From positions 13,335,197 to 13,399,196 of the forward strand of contig OY821741.1 in the NCBI GenBank assembly GCA_963682055.1: 64,000 nucleotides of DNA. The letters run 5' to 3'. Both the position numbers and the translations under genes were made by a program. The stretch is from Primula veris. Its lineage: Eukaryota > Streptophyta > Magnoliopsida > Ericales > Primulaceae. The notes under the pieces are model-generated. The model worked only from the letters and a program-made list of their open reading frames with translations, ran no database searches and had not been told where the DNA came from. How positions within the stretch are numbered: position 1 is the first letter of the stretch; every line of letters begins with the position of its first letter. Below, one piece after another: positions 46,511 to 59,304 of this stretch.

Positions 46511-47192
46511 TTGCTTTTTTTTAATCTAAATGAGCTGAAAATGTATCTAATTCAATCGAAAGTACATATAGTTCAGTTGAAAGTGCATATAGTTCTGTTG
46601 AAAGTGTAAATAGTACAATAAAAGTGTAAATAGTCCAGTCGAAAGTACATTCAATTTAGTTGAAGTTACATCTAGTTCCGTTGAAAGTGCATACAATTAA
46701 GTCGAAAGTAAATATAGTTCAATAAAAGTGTGCATGCATATAGTTCAGCTAAAAGTGCATCTGGTTCAACTGAAAGTGCATATTATTTAGTCGAAACTAC
46801 ATATAGATAAGTCAAAAGTTCATATAATCCAGTCGAAAATGAATATAGTCCAGTAAAAAGTGCATGTAATTAGTTGAAAGTGCATTCAATTTAGCTGAAA
46901 ATACATCTAGTTTCGTCGAAAGTGTATACAATTCAGTCGATAGTAAATATAGTTCAATAAAAATTACGTATGCATATAGTTCAGCTAAAAGTGCATCTGA
47001 TTCAGCTAAAAGTGCATATAATTTAGTCGTACCTATATATAGATATGTCAAAAGTTCATATAATCTAGTCGAAAATGAATATAGTCCAGTCGAAAATGCA
47101 TATTGTTCAGCCAAAAATACATATAGTTCAATAAAAGTGCATATAGTTCTGTCAAAAGTGCATCTAGTTCAGCTGAAAGTGCATCTGGTTCA
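46511..47192. repeat. 21-bp AAAGTGCAT minisatellite
   Basis: About 32 degenerate copies of a unit close to GAAAGTGCATATAGTTCAGTT. A higher-order period is visible: 46651-46850 is repeated at 46886-47085 with a shift of 235 bp, about 11 units, including the shared phrases TAAATATAGTTCAATAAAA and TCATATAATC. The array is cut at 47193 by an LTR. Confidence 0.88.
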
Positions 47193-48120
47193 TGTAACAT
47201 CCCGGATTTTTATAAATGGTTTTTTTACGATTAAATTTATCCAAAAACGTTTTATACAATTTTTAGCCAAAAATCGAAACTCTTCCGAAAAACTTTATTT
47301 TAAAAACCTGTTACTAATTTTATAAATAAAAAGGACCCAATAGCTTTGTTTCTAAAGATTTGTTATTTTGAGCAGTAAAATAATAGTTTTGATTATAAGT
47401 TAACTTTTAGAACTTTGGGGACCAAATAGTTTGCTTCCCCAAACTCTCTCAAAACAATTTCACGTAAAACACTTTTCAGCCCACTTTTCAAAACAGAAAA
47501 CCTAAAAGAGAGAAAAGAGAGAAAAGAGAGAAGTTCAAAATCTTAGGAAGAAGAAGAAGAAACCACCATTAGCGAGCCTTTACCGGAAGCATCTTCTCTA
47601 CGAACTAAGGTAACGGGGGTTATCCATTGCGACTGGACGGGGTTGTATGTTAAGGTTAGATTTTGCGTTTTATAAATTTTGGGAGTTATTTAATTTATTT
47701 CGTTGTATGATGTTATTACATTTCTTTTAATACGTTGTTATTATAGTTGTTGTTTGTGAGTTCTTGTATTTATTGGATGGAGTGACGGTATCATGTGAGG
47801 TCCCGCCCCGTCTATGTATGTGCGTGGGACTCACCGTTACAGTTTTGTCTTTCAGGTACAATTTAGGCTGAGGCATTTGGATTGGAGCATTTCTGATGTA
47901 TCGCATGGGTTTGGGGCTTCTTTTAGTCGCTTTCTTTTACTTAGTCCATTTTGAGGTTGTAGCCTATGGGAAAATTACATTCGTTTGGTATTTTTTTTAT
48001 AAATTTCTTAAAACCATATTGTCTCGTAGCCGCATTTGGCAAACATTTTTAGTTCATTCGTTTAATTGTTTCTTTAGCTCGCAAGTTGTTTTCCTTTTAA
48101 ACTTAAATTTTGTACCAACA
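47193..48120 (+). repeat. Tekay-type LTR fragment, plus orientation
   Basis: Begins TGTAACATCCCGG, the LTR start, and follows the reverse complement of the Tekay-4 LTR. It keeps the GA-rich leader, donor-like CTAAGGTAACGG (47606) and acceptor-like TTTGTCTTTCAG (47855). About 800 bp in the middle, including the whole hairpin module, is deleted. It is cut at 48120 (GTACCAACA), where the oppositely oriented LTR of Tekay-3 begins. Confidence 0.85.
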
Positions 48121-49736
48121 TGTAATTTACCCGTAGGCTACAACCTCAAATAAAAACTAGTCTAAACGAAAATAAAGCAACTGAAAGATGTCCCGAGCCC
48201 ATGCGATACTGCGCTAATGCTCTTATCCGAACGTCTCAATCTAAATTGTACCTGAAAGACAAAATTGTAACAGTGAGTCCCACGCACATAACTAGACGGG
48301 ACGGCACCACAAATACCGTCTCTCCATCCCTTAAATGCAAGAACCCACAAACAACAACTACGATAATCAACATATAAAAAGAAATATAATAACATCCTAC
48401 AACGAGATAAATTAAATAACTTCAACACACATCAATAGCATACATGGACCTCTCACGCCACCTACCCCAGTCCGTAAGGTAGGTCATTCCCTATCCCTTC
48501 GGCCGTCTTATGTCCCTGGAATTAGGGAGAGACATAGACCATTGCTAACATAAAAATAGATTTATAGTGCGCACTTGGACCTCTCACGCCACTCGTCCAA
48601 GTCCGTAAGACGAGTCATTCCCTATCCCTTCGGCCGTCTTATGTCCCCGGAATTAGGGAGAGACATAGACCATTGCTAACAATAAAATAAATATAGTGCA
48701 CACTGAGACCTCTCACGCCACTCGCCCCAGTCCGTAAGACGAGTCATTCCCTATCCCCTCGGCCGTCTTCTGTCCCCGGAATTAGGGAGAGATAGAGACC
48801 ATTGCACTACAGCTAAATCACAAGGCCTCGGCCAATAATATAAAACCATTCGGTTAACACATTCTCATACATCACATTAACTTAATTCATCATAACACAT
48901 AAGCATAGGTACTAGATTCACAACTCGCCAAACAACTCCAATAATGTAAAATTTCATTCGGGCATTTTAACAAACACCTTGTATGCACAATCTAAAACTC
49001 ATCTCTATTCAACAATAATTTACCCAATTCTATCAACAACCATAATAACATATAATTAACGCATAAAACACACAAACCCATCAATATTCTCATCAATCCG
49101 AAATTAATATATCTAAGGTCTCAACCTCTACTATTCAAATAAATGGAATTAAAAGTGTAACAACTAACCCCAATTAACAATTTAAGAACATAATTAATAT
49201 AAAAGGCAAAAACCCCCAATTTATAATAAACGCAAAACCTAATCCTAACATACACCCTCGTCTAGTCGCAATGGATAACCCCCGTTACCTTAGAGCGTAG
49301 AGGAGATGCTTCCGGTAAGAATCCGCTAATGGTGGTTTCCTCTTCTTCTTCTTCTTCTTCTCTTTTCTCTCTTTTTCTCTCTTTTCTCTTGTTTTAGGTT
49401 TAATGAATTAAAAGTGGGCTGATTTGAGGTTTAGAAAAACTGTTTTTAGATAGTTTGTGGAAGCGAACTATTTGGTCCCCATAGTTCTAAAAGTTAACTT
49501 TAAATCCAAAAATATTGTTTTTCTACTCAAAAATAACAAATCCTTAGAAACAAATCTATTGGGCCCTTTTTATTAGTAAAATTAGTAACAGGTTTTTAAA
49601 ATAAAGCTTTTTGGAAGAGTTTCGGTTTTAGGCTAAAAATTAGTCGAGTGACCGGTTTTTGGTAAAATTTGAATAAAACGTTTTTGGATAAATTAATTCC
49701 TAATTAAAAACACTTATAAAAATACGGGATGTTACA
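48121..49736 (-). repeat. Tekay-3 3' LTR, truncated
   Basis: Lacks the outer end: starts TGTAATTTACCCGTAGG, equivalent to 55152 in the other LTR, and ends GGATGTTACA. The hairpin module starts at 48446, with stem A of unit 1 ACCTACC/GGTAGGT and stem B TATGTC/GACATA. Confidence 0.9.
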
Positions 49737-50085
49737 ACTAACCCTCCTTAAAAGAATTTCGTCCCGAAATTTCCTCTCCAAACAACTATACCCAGAAATG
49801 ATAAACTTATAAAAACAAGGCCATAAAAATTTTAAACGTACAATTCGTGACATAATTCAAGAAATAAAATACGCAGGATTCACAACCCGTAACAACTTCA
49901 CAATCCATAACTCAAGTACATGAACAACATGTAAGAATCTCAAATAAGGTAAACACCTATATATAATATTAAACAGCATAAAAGACAACTACTCAACAAC
50001 TCCAAAACGTCCCCAAGACTCAAAGTACGGGTCTTTCTAGCAAACTAAACTCTAATAAAATAAACTCTCAACCCAGACCCGGGGG
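49737..50085 (-). other. Tekay-3 3' noncoding block
   Basis: Matches the DNA next to the 3' LTRs of Tekay-1, -2 and -4 (purine-rich tract, then GAAATTTCGGGACGAAATT in element sense). Homology breaks near 50066-50080, just before the foreign LTR. Confidence 0.8.
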
Positions 50086-51788
50086 TGTCACACGGCTGAA
50101 TAACACGTGTGGCGGCACGTGCTAAACAAAGCCTAAATGAAATAATTATTAAACACTCGCTAAATAACTTATTAAATAAGCTCAAATTTCTAGCAAAAGC
50201 TTCATTAAATAGAATCTCGAAAATTACGTTCATTACAAGAAGTTAATCTCTTACAACTAAAATAAAAATATAACCGCAGCGTAATTTAACACATAATCTT
50301 AAAGGTCTGTCTGGTCCTCAAACTGACTCGATATCAACCCTACTTAACTGCTCGTTAACCTGAAAACATTTTTTTTTTTTAAAAAGAGAGGGGTGAGCCA
50401 AACGAGCTCAATGAGAGAGAAAGCCTCACAATATATTATACGGGTCGAAAATAAGATTTTTTTCCTTTAAGTTTCTTGGAACATAATAACTTGTTTAATA
50501 AAAATTTCCAATGCATAAGTATTTAGAAATTACTTGAATATAAAAGATAAATAAACTTTTCACTTTTCTTTCATCAAAATTAAATCTCGCAATAGTAATA
50601 ATAATAAAAGAATTCTTCCTTTTTATGATAAAAGCAAAATGATAACATGTATATCTTAGAGTACCAAGCCCGATTGACTTCCTCAATCTATTTACCGTCG
50701 ATCTTTTTCTCAGGTGTATAAACCATACGTGCACTATGTAATTAAGGTCACCACAGCATGACGGCTGAGTCTATTCCTTAAAACGTTCCGGTTAACAAAA
50801 CTATGTACAATCGCTAAGTTAACCGTTGAGAACTAAACTCTTTCGTTTAGTTGCCAACATCACCCCACTTTCCTCTTCCCCTTATTCGGGATTCTCCGTT
50901 GGACTTATTCTCATGGTCCCAAATACAAATCATAAGCAAATCATAAAATAATAAATTTAGAAACCTTATACAGATACACTGTATATAACCTTTATCTTTA
51001 TAAGATATAAACTAGTTCTCTTTATACAGATCCACTTTATATAAATCACTTCTTCTTTTTCATTCTTTTCTTTCTTTTATTTGCACTAGTGTATATATAT
51101 CTATATTAACAAGGAAGAATTCATTATAGGGACGTGTATATGGCATGACAATTGGCTTAGCATTTATACTACAATTCTATACCAATTTATTACTTCCGTT
51201 TCAATTTCTCATGCAAGGTTACCTCCTTAATAAATTACTAGCAACAAAAACTCTTTGAATACATGTAACATTATTTCTCCTTAAATATTCCACGCATAGT
51301 AGTTATAGGAATAAATACAAACATCTTGTTATAGAAACTTCAAGATAATATTTACTATTCTTAATTGACATTTACTCTTCAGACAAGGCATCGGTTTTAT
51401 ATATGAATACAATCAAATCATGTCATTAATCATCTTAGTGAGGCATTCAAAGACCTATAACTTACACCATTATTCCTAATCATACGTTTATACAATTCAA
51501 TATTTCTAACCGAAGTAAATTACATAATTACTAGGCCCAATTCTTACCAGCTAATCCCTAAAAGTACTACCACGTATCAATCCATGGTAAATCATTTTAC
51601 CAATTAAACACCTCTAAATCCTTTAAAACTCTATAGCTTTGATAACGTGTAAACGTAAGGTCCTTAAATCACTTAAACAACAAAACATCAGTATTCTTAC
51701 TTATGAAAACAAAATAGTCACATGAGTAATTATTTAGAAGAATAAATATTCAAAATAAAATTTTTAAAGTAAAATACGGGATTTTACA
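50086..51788 (-). repeat. LTR of a second gypsy-like lineage
   Basis: 1703 bp from TGTCACACGGCTG to GGGATTTTACA on the plus strand; in element sense TGTAAAATCCCG to CGTGTGACA. The adjacent bases at 51789-51801 read AAGTGGTGGAGAG in element sense, a clear polypurine tract, so this is a 3' LTR. It ends like the Tekay LTRs but its body is unrelated by eye. The G/C-rich outer end holds CACGTG twice (50104 and 50116). No second copy is in the window. Confidence 0.75.
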
Positions 51789-53813
51789 CTCTCCACCACT
51801 TAAAGAAGTTTCGTCCCGAAACTTTATTTCTTTAATAACTTGAAAAAAAAAAGATAATGTTTCCGAATAATATTATATATGCTTTCTTAGACGTGATTAA
51901 ATCAGCTCACATAATTTCTTTAACCAACCGGTCTCCAAAACAGTTACTTGTGTGTGCATGTAGCATAAACTATATAAAAGAAGTATAATAAAAGGTATCT
52001 TGGAAACTCATTTGAGATTAAAATTACTAATAATAATATCATCATTATCCTTGTGAAACTTGAAAACTTATGATGGAAAAATACTAACGTAAATTCCTAA
52101 GGTCAAACTTTTACCACTTCCGATCGTTTATTATCTCATTAATTACCAAATTCTATAACTCGCATCAATCATAATTCCAAAACTCTATAACTCCTGTCTA
52201 CATAATTCTTAGTTCAAATTCTGATTTTAGTCATCATCAATGCTAATAACAAAGTGTACACCATGAAAGCAAAACACATGATGTAAGCTAATCTTTTAAT
52301 TGGTAAAAAATTTTTTTTGTTCCAACCATGTTTTTCCTTGAACTGATAATTAACCTCTAGGATGGTTCAAATTCAAACAACTATTATTGATATTGATACC
52401 GTAAGATAACCAAACCTATTCCAAAACTTGTTTCCATATCGTTTTCCGAAACATTTATTACTTAAACATCTATATCTATTTCATGTGCTTCCGCTGCACG
52501 CGCTGATAAAGTAATAATAATAATGGTGCTAGCCGGCCTAACAATGCATTTTGTTTCTAATTTATCAAACAATCCAGTTTTAGCATCCAGACCACCATCC
52601 AAAAATAATACCAATCTCCCTTTATACCATGTTCTCTTAAACAAAACAATCTTTAATTAATAAGAAGCGCAAAACCTAATAATTTATATTTAGTCCCAAA
52701 ATACCACTCCAAATTCACATATAATACATGCTCTCAATCAAAGTGCAAGACCTGTTGAAACTTTGCAACTAATCCGACCAAAGAGATTTACTTGAAATAA
52801 CTAGGACAACTATAATGCTAGTTCACTTATTATTTGAACACTTTAAAAACAAATTAAATCTCAAGTTTGGATCCTAATTATAGCTTAAACATCTTTTACA
52901 GTGGTCAAACGAATTGAAAATAACCTAACGTATCATTTCATTGAAACTCTAAGCAAAACTCGGCACCGAAAGGTAATCCATGGACAACATTAAATTACGA
53001 AAATTCGAAGGAAACTACCATAATCGAGGTTCTCTTATAGTTGTCGAAAACTTCAACTCAAAAAAAAAAATCCATAAAATAAATAAATATATCCTATCAT
53101 GCCCTTTTGTTTGTTAGTTACAATCCGCCGCAATAGTTAAATACATTTTTATTTATATATACCAAACCAGTGACTTCATTAACGTACAAACCATTAATAG
53201 AGATAATAAGAAAATGTTTTAAAAACTTTGTCTCACCTATAATAGTTTACAAACTCAAACATTTTAACTTGTACAGGGGCATGCTACACCAGATATATTT
53301 CTTAAGTTTTCAACAGTTAATCTTATAAAAATAAAATCTATTAAAATTCCCTTATATCGACCTTGAATTTAGTACATATGAAATTAGCTGTGTGTAATTC
53401 CTCTTAAATATGGACACCAAACCAACTCAACTAAATTAAGTCTTACATTATAGTATAGTCTTACATTATACAGTATCAAACGAGATTCTTCATGTAGGGA
53501 CAATTAACTTAGAACCTAAAATATCTAAGTCCCCGGTTATGATTCTATCGAGTGAAGGAAAATAGTTGCTAAATGTGAAACATATATATAAAACACTAGC
53601 TTACAATCTAACCAAATTTTTTTTTATATTCAATGTCTAAAAGAGTAGAATCATGTTGTAAGGAAGAAATAAGTGCACAAACGACTTATAAAACTAATGA
53701 ATTTAGGACACGACCTCACAAAACATAATTAAACATTCATGTTTTCCAACTAATAAAATCTAACCAAATCCCTTTTTTTTTTCTTTTTTTTTTCTCATTC
53801 TAATACATGTATT

Positions 53814-53853
<40 letters not shown>

Positions 53854-53935
53854 ACATATTATAATAATTTGCAAAGGCATCAAATTCCGCTAATCATACA
53901 ATACAACATTCCGCACATTACGTGATAATCACAAA
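51789..53935 (-). other. Noncoding interior of the second lineage; no gene
   Basis: Follows the polypurine tract with ACTTCTTTAAGTGG-type sequence in element sense, then A/T-rich DNA with no coding domain. A (TA)n microsatellite lies at 53817-53847. The short minus-strand frame at 52462-52644 is not recognised. Either a nonautonomous element or only its 3' part. Confidence 0.5.
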
Positions 53936-54946
53936 ACATGTAAATCATGATAAAAGCTCGTTTTTCATGCTAATCATTTTATCAAGATTTCTAAGGTTCA
54001 TAATTATAGAGTACTGAAATACGAAGTCAACGCTTCAAGCAGAATCAAATTCGGAGTAAAAACGAAGGAGTTATAAACGTTTGAAGTATAACAAGAAAAC
54101 TGCAAAATTGCCAGAACACGACCGATCGTTTTGGACAAAACGACCGATCGTTTTGGTCCTAAAATGACCAGTGAGGTCTGAAAAATTCGACCGATCGTTT
54201 TAGGATACGACCGATCGTTTTTGGTCAAAAACTGACCAGTAGGGTCTGAAGAATTTCGACCGGTCGTTTTGACAGACGACCGATCGTTTTGACTGCAGAA
54301 AAATTATCAATACAAAAACGTAAAATTACTAAACACTTGTAAATTCCTTACAAGGCACATATTACACAACATCATTCTAATCCATAACATTTTTACGAAC
54401 AACATCGATTCGCATATAATATTCATTAACACACAAGTTAATAATTTAGAAAATACATTACGTAAGACCGTCAACTACACAATTCTCGCACTCTAATAGT
54501 TAGCTACTACTCGACATGAAAATTTATATCTCATACACACTATATCAATCTACACAAGCATACAAACAACACAAAAGTGTGAGGGATAACCCATCACGAT
54601 ACGTTATCCTAAAGCACCCGAGCGTCCTCGCATACTCTAGAACTCCACATCGCTAAGGTATTCCTTCACACATACCGACGAGAGGTCAACCCACTAGTTT
54701 GGCGAGCCGGGATCAACAAGCGTCATCATTGTCCCCAACTTGCCTCACATGTGGACTTTCCTTTCATCAACTAATACTAAATTCTAGCTACATGTCTTAA
54801 GCTAAATGCAACCCCCCGTTTTTAGAAAAAGTTTGAGTTTTTGGAAAAAGTTTTGTGAAAATGATACGATGGATCTTGGTCCAATGGTTACCCATCTTCC
54901 CGTCGTCCCAAAGTATACAAGAACCTGGTTAGCTCTGATACCAACT
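53936..54946 (-). other. Tekay-3 leader with primer site and repeats
   Basis: Homologous to the Tekay-1 and Tekay-2 leaders from CATGATAAAAGCTCG onward. Repeats at 54117-54295 hold six GACCGATCGTTTT-like copies. The primer site TGGTATCAGAGC (54932-54943, element sense) is a perfect 12-base match to the usual initiator-Met-tRNA site, the best of the copies here. Confidence 0.82.
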
Positions 54947-56750
54947 TGTCAAGCCCCAAAATCCGTAAAACGAATATCGAGGCATGACCTTTTTAAACAA
55001 AAGAAAATAGAACCTGTTGGTACAAAATTAATTTTTTTAAAGAAAACACTTGCGAGCTAAAGGAACAATTAGATGAATAAATATAAAGTTTGCCAAACGC
55101 GGCTACAAGACAAATGATTTTAACAAAATTATATAAAAAGAAATGAACAAATGTAATTTATCCGTAGGCTACAACCTCAAATAAAAACTAGTCTAAGCGA
55201 AAATAAAGCAACTGAAAGATTCCCCGAGCCCATGCGATACTGTGCTAATGCTCTTATCCGAACGTCTCAATCTAAATTGTACCTGAAAGACAAAATTGTA
55301 ACGGTGAGTCCCACGCACATAACTAGACGGGACGGCACTACAAATACCGTCACTCGATCCCTTAAATGCAAGAACCCACAAACAACAACTACGATAATCA
55401 ACATATAAAAAGAAATATAATAACATCCTACAACGAGATAAATTAAATAACTTCAACACACATCAATAGCATACATGGACCTCTCACGCCACCTACCCCA
55501 GTCCGTAAGGTAGGTCATTCCCTATCCCTTCGGCCGTCTTATGTCCCTGGAATTAGGGAGAGACATAGACCATTGCTAACATAAAAATATATTTATAGTG
55601 CGCACTTGGACCTCTCACGCCACTCGTCCCAGTCCGTAAGACGAGTCATTCCCTATCCCTTCGGCCGTCTTATGTCCCCGGAATTAGGAAGAGACATAGA
55701 CCATTGCTAATAATAAAATAAATATAGTGCACACTGGACCTCTCACGCCACTCGCCCCAGTCCGTAAGACGAGTCATTCCCTCTCCCCTCGGCCGTCTTC
55801 TGTCCCCGGAATTAGGGAGAGACAAAGACCATTGCCACTACAGCTAAATCACAAGGCCTCGGTCAATAATATAAAAACCATTCGGTTAACACATTCTCAT
55901 ACATCACATTAACGTAATTCATCATAACACATAAGCATAGGTACTAGATTCACAACTAGCCAAACAACTCCAATAATGTAAAATCTCATTCGGGCATTTT
56001 AACAAACACCTTGTATGCACAATCTAAAACTCATCTCTATTCAACAATAATTTACCCAATTCTATCAACAACCATAATAACATATAATTAACGCATAAAA
56101 CACGCAAACCCATCAATATTCTCATCAATCCAAAATTAATATATCTAAGGTCTCAACCTCTACTATTCAAATAAGTGGAATTAAAAGTGTAACAACATTA
56201 ACAATTTAAGAACATAATTAATATAAAAGGCAAAAACCCCCAATTTATAATAAACGCAAAACCTAATCCTAACATACACCCTCGTCTAGTCACAATGGAT
56301 AACCCCCGTTACCTTAGAGCGTAGAGGAGATGCTTACGGTAAGAATCCGCTAATGTTGGTTTCCTCTTCTTCTTCTCTTTTCTCTCTTTTTCTCTCTTTT
56401 CTCTTGTTTTAGGTTTAATGAATTAAAAGTGGGCTGATTTGAGGTTTAGAAAAACTGTTTTTAGATAGTTTGTGGAAGCGAACTATTTGGTCACCATAGT
56501 TCTAAAAGTTAACTTTAAATCCAAAAATATTGTTTTTCTACTCAAAAATAACAAATCTTTATAAACAAATCTATTGGGCCCTTTTTATTAGTAAAATTAG
56601 TAACAGGTCTTTAAAATAAAGCTTTTTGGAAGAGTTTCGGTTTTTGGCTAAAAATTAGTCGAGTGACTGGTTTTGGTAAAATTTGAATAAAACGTTTTTG
56701 GATAAATTAATTCATAATTAAAAACACTTATAAAAATACGGGATGTTACA
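54947..56750 (-). repeat. Tekay-3 5' LTR
   Basis: 1804 bp, from TGTCAAGCCCC to GGATGTTACA on the plus strand. The outer end has diverged from the TGTCACGCC of other copies. The hairpin module starts at 55477. The right target-site flank begins AAAAGAG; the left end is lost, so no duplication can be checked. Confidence 0.9.
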
Positions 56751-57019
56751 AAAAGAGAAACTTAAGGCAGAGTTTAAATATTAGAAATAATGAAGTTTAG
56801 AGGGAAATACTTTAATCATACTTTCGGTGTCGTTATGGATTGGGTGATTCGCTTCTCTAAGTTCGGATTCCATGACTTGTTGTGCATTTCAACAATATTT
56901 TTCAGGAAAGAAAGTCACGAAAACGGCAATCAAAACAGGAAACGAAAATGTAACGTAAATCCTGAAAAAATGAAAAATTTCTTAAAATTTTCAGGTCTTA
57001 AACAATAGGAATCGGGAAA

Positions 57020-57426
57020 CACTACAAGAAAATGAGGATAGCAACAAATAACTTTTGAAAACTGTTGTATAGTGAATGTCAATAAATTTTAGCAACGTAA
57101 TAGTAACTAATTATTAAATCTTGTGACACACTCACTTTACCAATTTGAACACTTGAAATGCTAGTGGTTATTATGACCAAGTTTATAAAAATTAAATAGA
57201 GTTGCAGTGCTCTATTACATTTAGACTGTGTACTCGTGTTCCCTGGAGGAAATGGGTTGCTTTAGTCGAGTAGGTTCTTTAAAAAATCAACTTTCATATC
57301 TCAACAACCATAACATTTTATAGCAACCTACAATAAAGACTCTACAATAGCGACCTGAACATAAAACAACTCAATTGTCCTGCCAATTAATCATAATAAA
57401 GAAGAAATAATATGGGTAGGTAAGAA
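57020..57426 (+). mobile_element. CACTA terminus, split by Tekay-4
   Basis: Starts CACTACAAGAAAATGAGG, the standard plant CACTA end. It is followed by repeated TAGCAAC/TAGCGAC motifs (for example 57038, 57091, 57318 and 57348) typical of subterminal repeats. Different from the CACTA at 34647. Tekay-4 interrupts it at 57427; the other part is beyond the window. Confidence 0.6.
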
Positions 57427-59304
57427 TGTCACGCCCCGAAATCCCAAAAACGGATATCAACGCGTGACCTTTTGAACAAAAAGAAAAAAGAACCTGTTGG
57501 TACAAAATTTAATTTTTAAAGGAAAATAACTTGCGAGCTAAAAGAACAATTAAACAAATGAAATAAAGATGTTTGCCAAACGCGGCTACATGACCAGATG
57601 GTTTTGACAAATTTATAAAAAGAATACCAAAAGAATGTAATTTGCCCGTAGGCTACAACCTCAAAAATGATCTAAGTAAAAAGAAAGCGAAAGCCCCGAA
57701 TCCATGTGATGCATCGCTAATGCTCCTATCCAAACGTCTCAACCTAAGTTGTACCTGAAAGACAGAATTGTAACGGTGAGTTCCATGCACATACATAGAC
57801 GGGGCGGCACCACACAGGATACCGTCACTCCATTCAATAAATGCAAGAACTCACAAACAACAACTACAATAACAACGTATCAAAAGGAATGTAATAGCAT
57901 CATATAACGAAATAAATTAAGTAACTCCAACACACATCTATAACACACATGGACCTCTCACGCCACCTACCCCAGTCCGTAAGGTTGGTCATTCCCTATA
58001 CCCCTCGGCTCGTCTTATGTCCCCGGTATAGAGAGAGACAGAGACCATTGCCAACATATAAATATTTAAAGTGCGCACTTGTACCTCTCACGCCACTCGC
58101 CCCAGTCCGTAAGATGAGTCATTCCGTATACCCCTCGGCTCGTCTTATGCCCCTGGTCTAGGAAGAGACATAGACCATTGCCAACATATAAATAATTAAA
58201 GTGCACACTAGGACCTCTCACGCCACTCGCCCCAGTCCGTAATACGAGTCATTCCCTATACCCCTCGGTTCGTCTTATGCCCCCGGTATAGGGAGAGACA
58301 TAGACCATTGCCAATAAATAAATATCAAGGCCTCGGCAAATAATATTATACTATTCAATTATCACAATTTCCAATAAAATCGCACTCTCGCAATTCAACA
58401 AAACAAATAAGCATAGGCACTAGAATCACAACTAGCCAAACAAGCCTTATAGTTATCAATTAATTTCTTGCCAAACAAACCTCAACAAAACTCATACGTA
58501 TCAATTCTCCAAAAAGTCAAATTGCCAAACAAGTCCAACAACATAAAACCCCATTCATGCATTTAAACAAACACCTTGTATGCATAAACTGCAACTCATC
58601 TCTATTCAACATAAATTTACCCAATTTCATCAACAACTATAATAACACATAACAACTCATAATAACACACAAACCCATCTATATTATCATTAATTCGAAA
58701 TTCATATATCTAAAATCCCAATTCTCAAATTCAATTAAGTGAACCAAAAGAGCAACACATAAAACCCAATTAACAATTTAATAGAATATAATTGAGATAA
58801 AAGAAAAACTCCCAAATTTTATAAAACGCAACATCAATCCCTAACATACAACCCCGTCCAGTCGCAATGGATAACCCCCGTTACCCTTAGTTCGTAGAGG
58901 AGATGCTTCCGGTAAAGGCTCGCTAATGGTGGTTTCTTCTTCTTCTTCCTAAGATTTGGAAATTCTCTCTTTTCTCTCTTTTCTCTCTTTTAGCTTTTCT
59001 GTTTTGAAAAGTGGGCTGACAAGTGTTTTACGTGAAATTGTTTTGAGAGAGTTTGGGGAAGCGAACTATTTGGTCCCCAAATTTCTAAAAGTTAACTTAT
59101 AATCAAAACTATTATTTTACTGCTCAAAAATAACAAATCTTTAGAAACAAAGCTATTGGGTCCTTTTTATTTATAAAATTAGTAACAGGTTTTTAAAATA
59201 AAGTTTTTTGGAAGAGATTCGGTTTTTGGCTAAAAATTGTATAAAACGTTTTTGGATAAATTTAATCGTAAATAAAACCATTTATAAAAATCCGGGATGT
59301 TACA
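57427..59304 (-). repeat. Tekay-4 3' LTR
   Basis: 1878 bp. A distinct subfamily: TGTCACGCCCCG to CCGGGATGTTACA on the plus strand. The hairpin module starts at 57951; stem A of unit 1 has one mismatch (ACCTACC/GGTTGGT), unit 2 has a G-T wobble (ACTCG/TGAGT) and unit 3 is paired. Closest relative of the inverted fragment at 47193-48120. Confidence 0.92.

Larger units (their letters stand above)
48121..56750 (-). mobile_element. Tekay-3: gypsy element, gutted and rearranged
   Basis: Minus-strand Tekay-type element. The left (3') LTR is 48121-49736, lacking its outer end of about 200 bp; the right (5') LTR is 54947-56750, intact. The LTRs resemble each other closely. Internal remains are the 3' noncoding block (49737-50080) and the leader with primer site and GACCGATCG repeats (from about 53936). 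The whole gag-pol is missing and its place is taken by an LTR and noncoding DNA of another lineage (50086 to about 53935). It cannot move without proteins from other copies. Confidence 0.85.

Noticed and set aside
46511..47192. Regular repeats that could suggest a CRISPR-like array
   Set aside because: The units are directly adjacent and degenerate with no unique spacers, and the window is plant nuclear DNA; it is a minisatellite.
53817..53847. TA run as a possible origin or regulatory site
   Set aside because: Plain (TA)n microsatellite, common in A/T-rich plant DNA.
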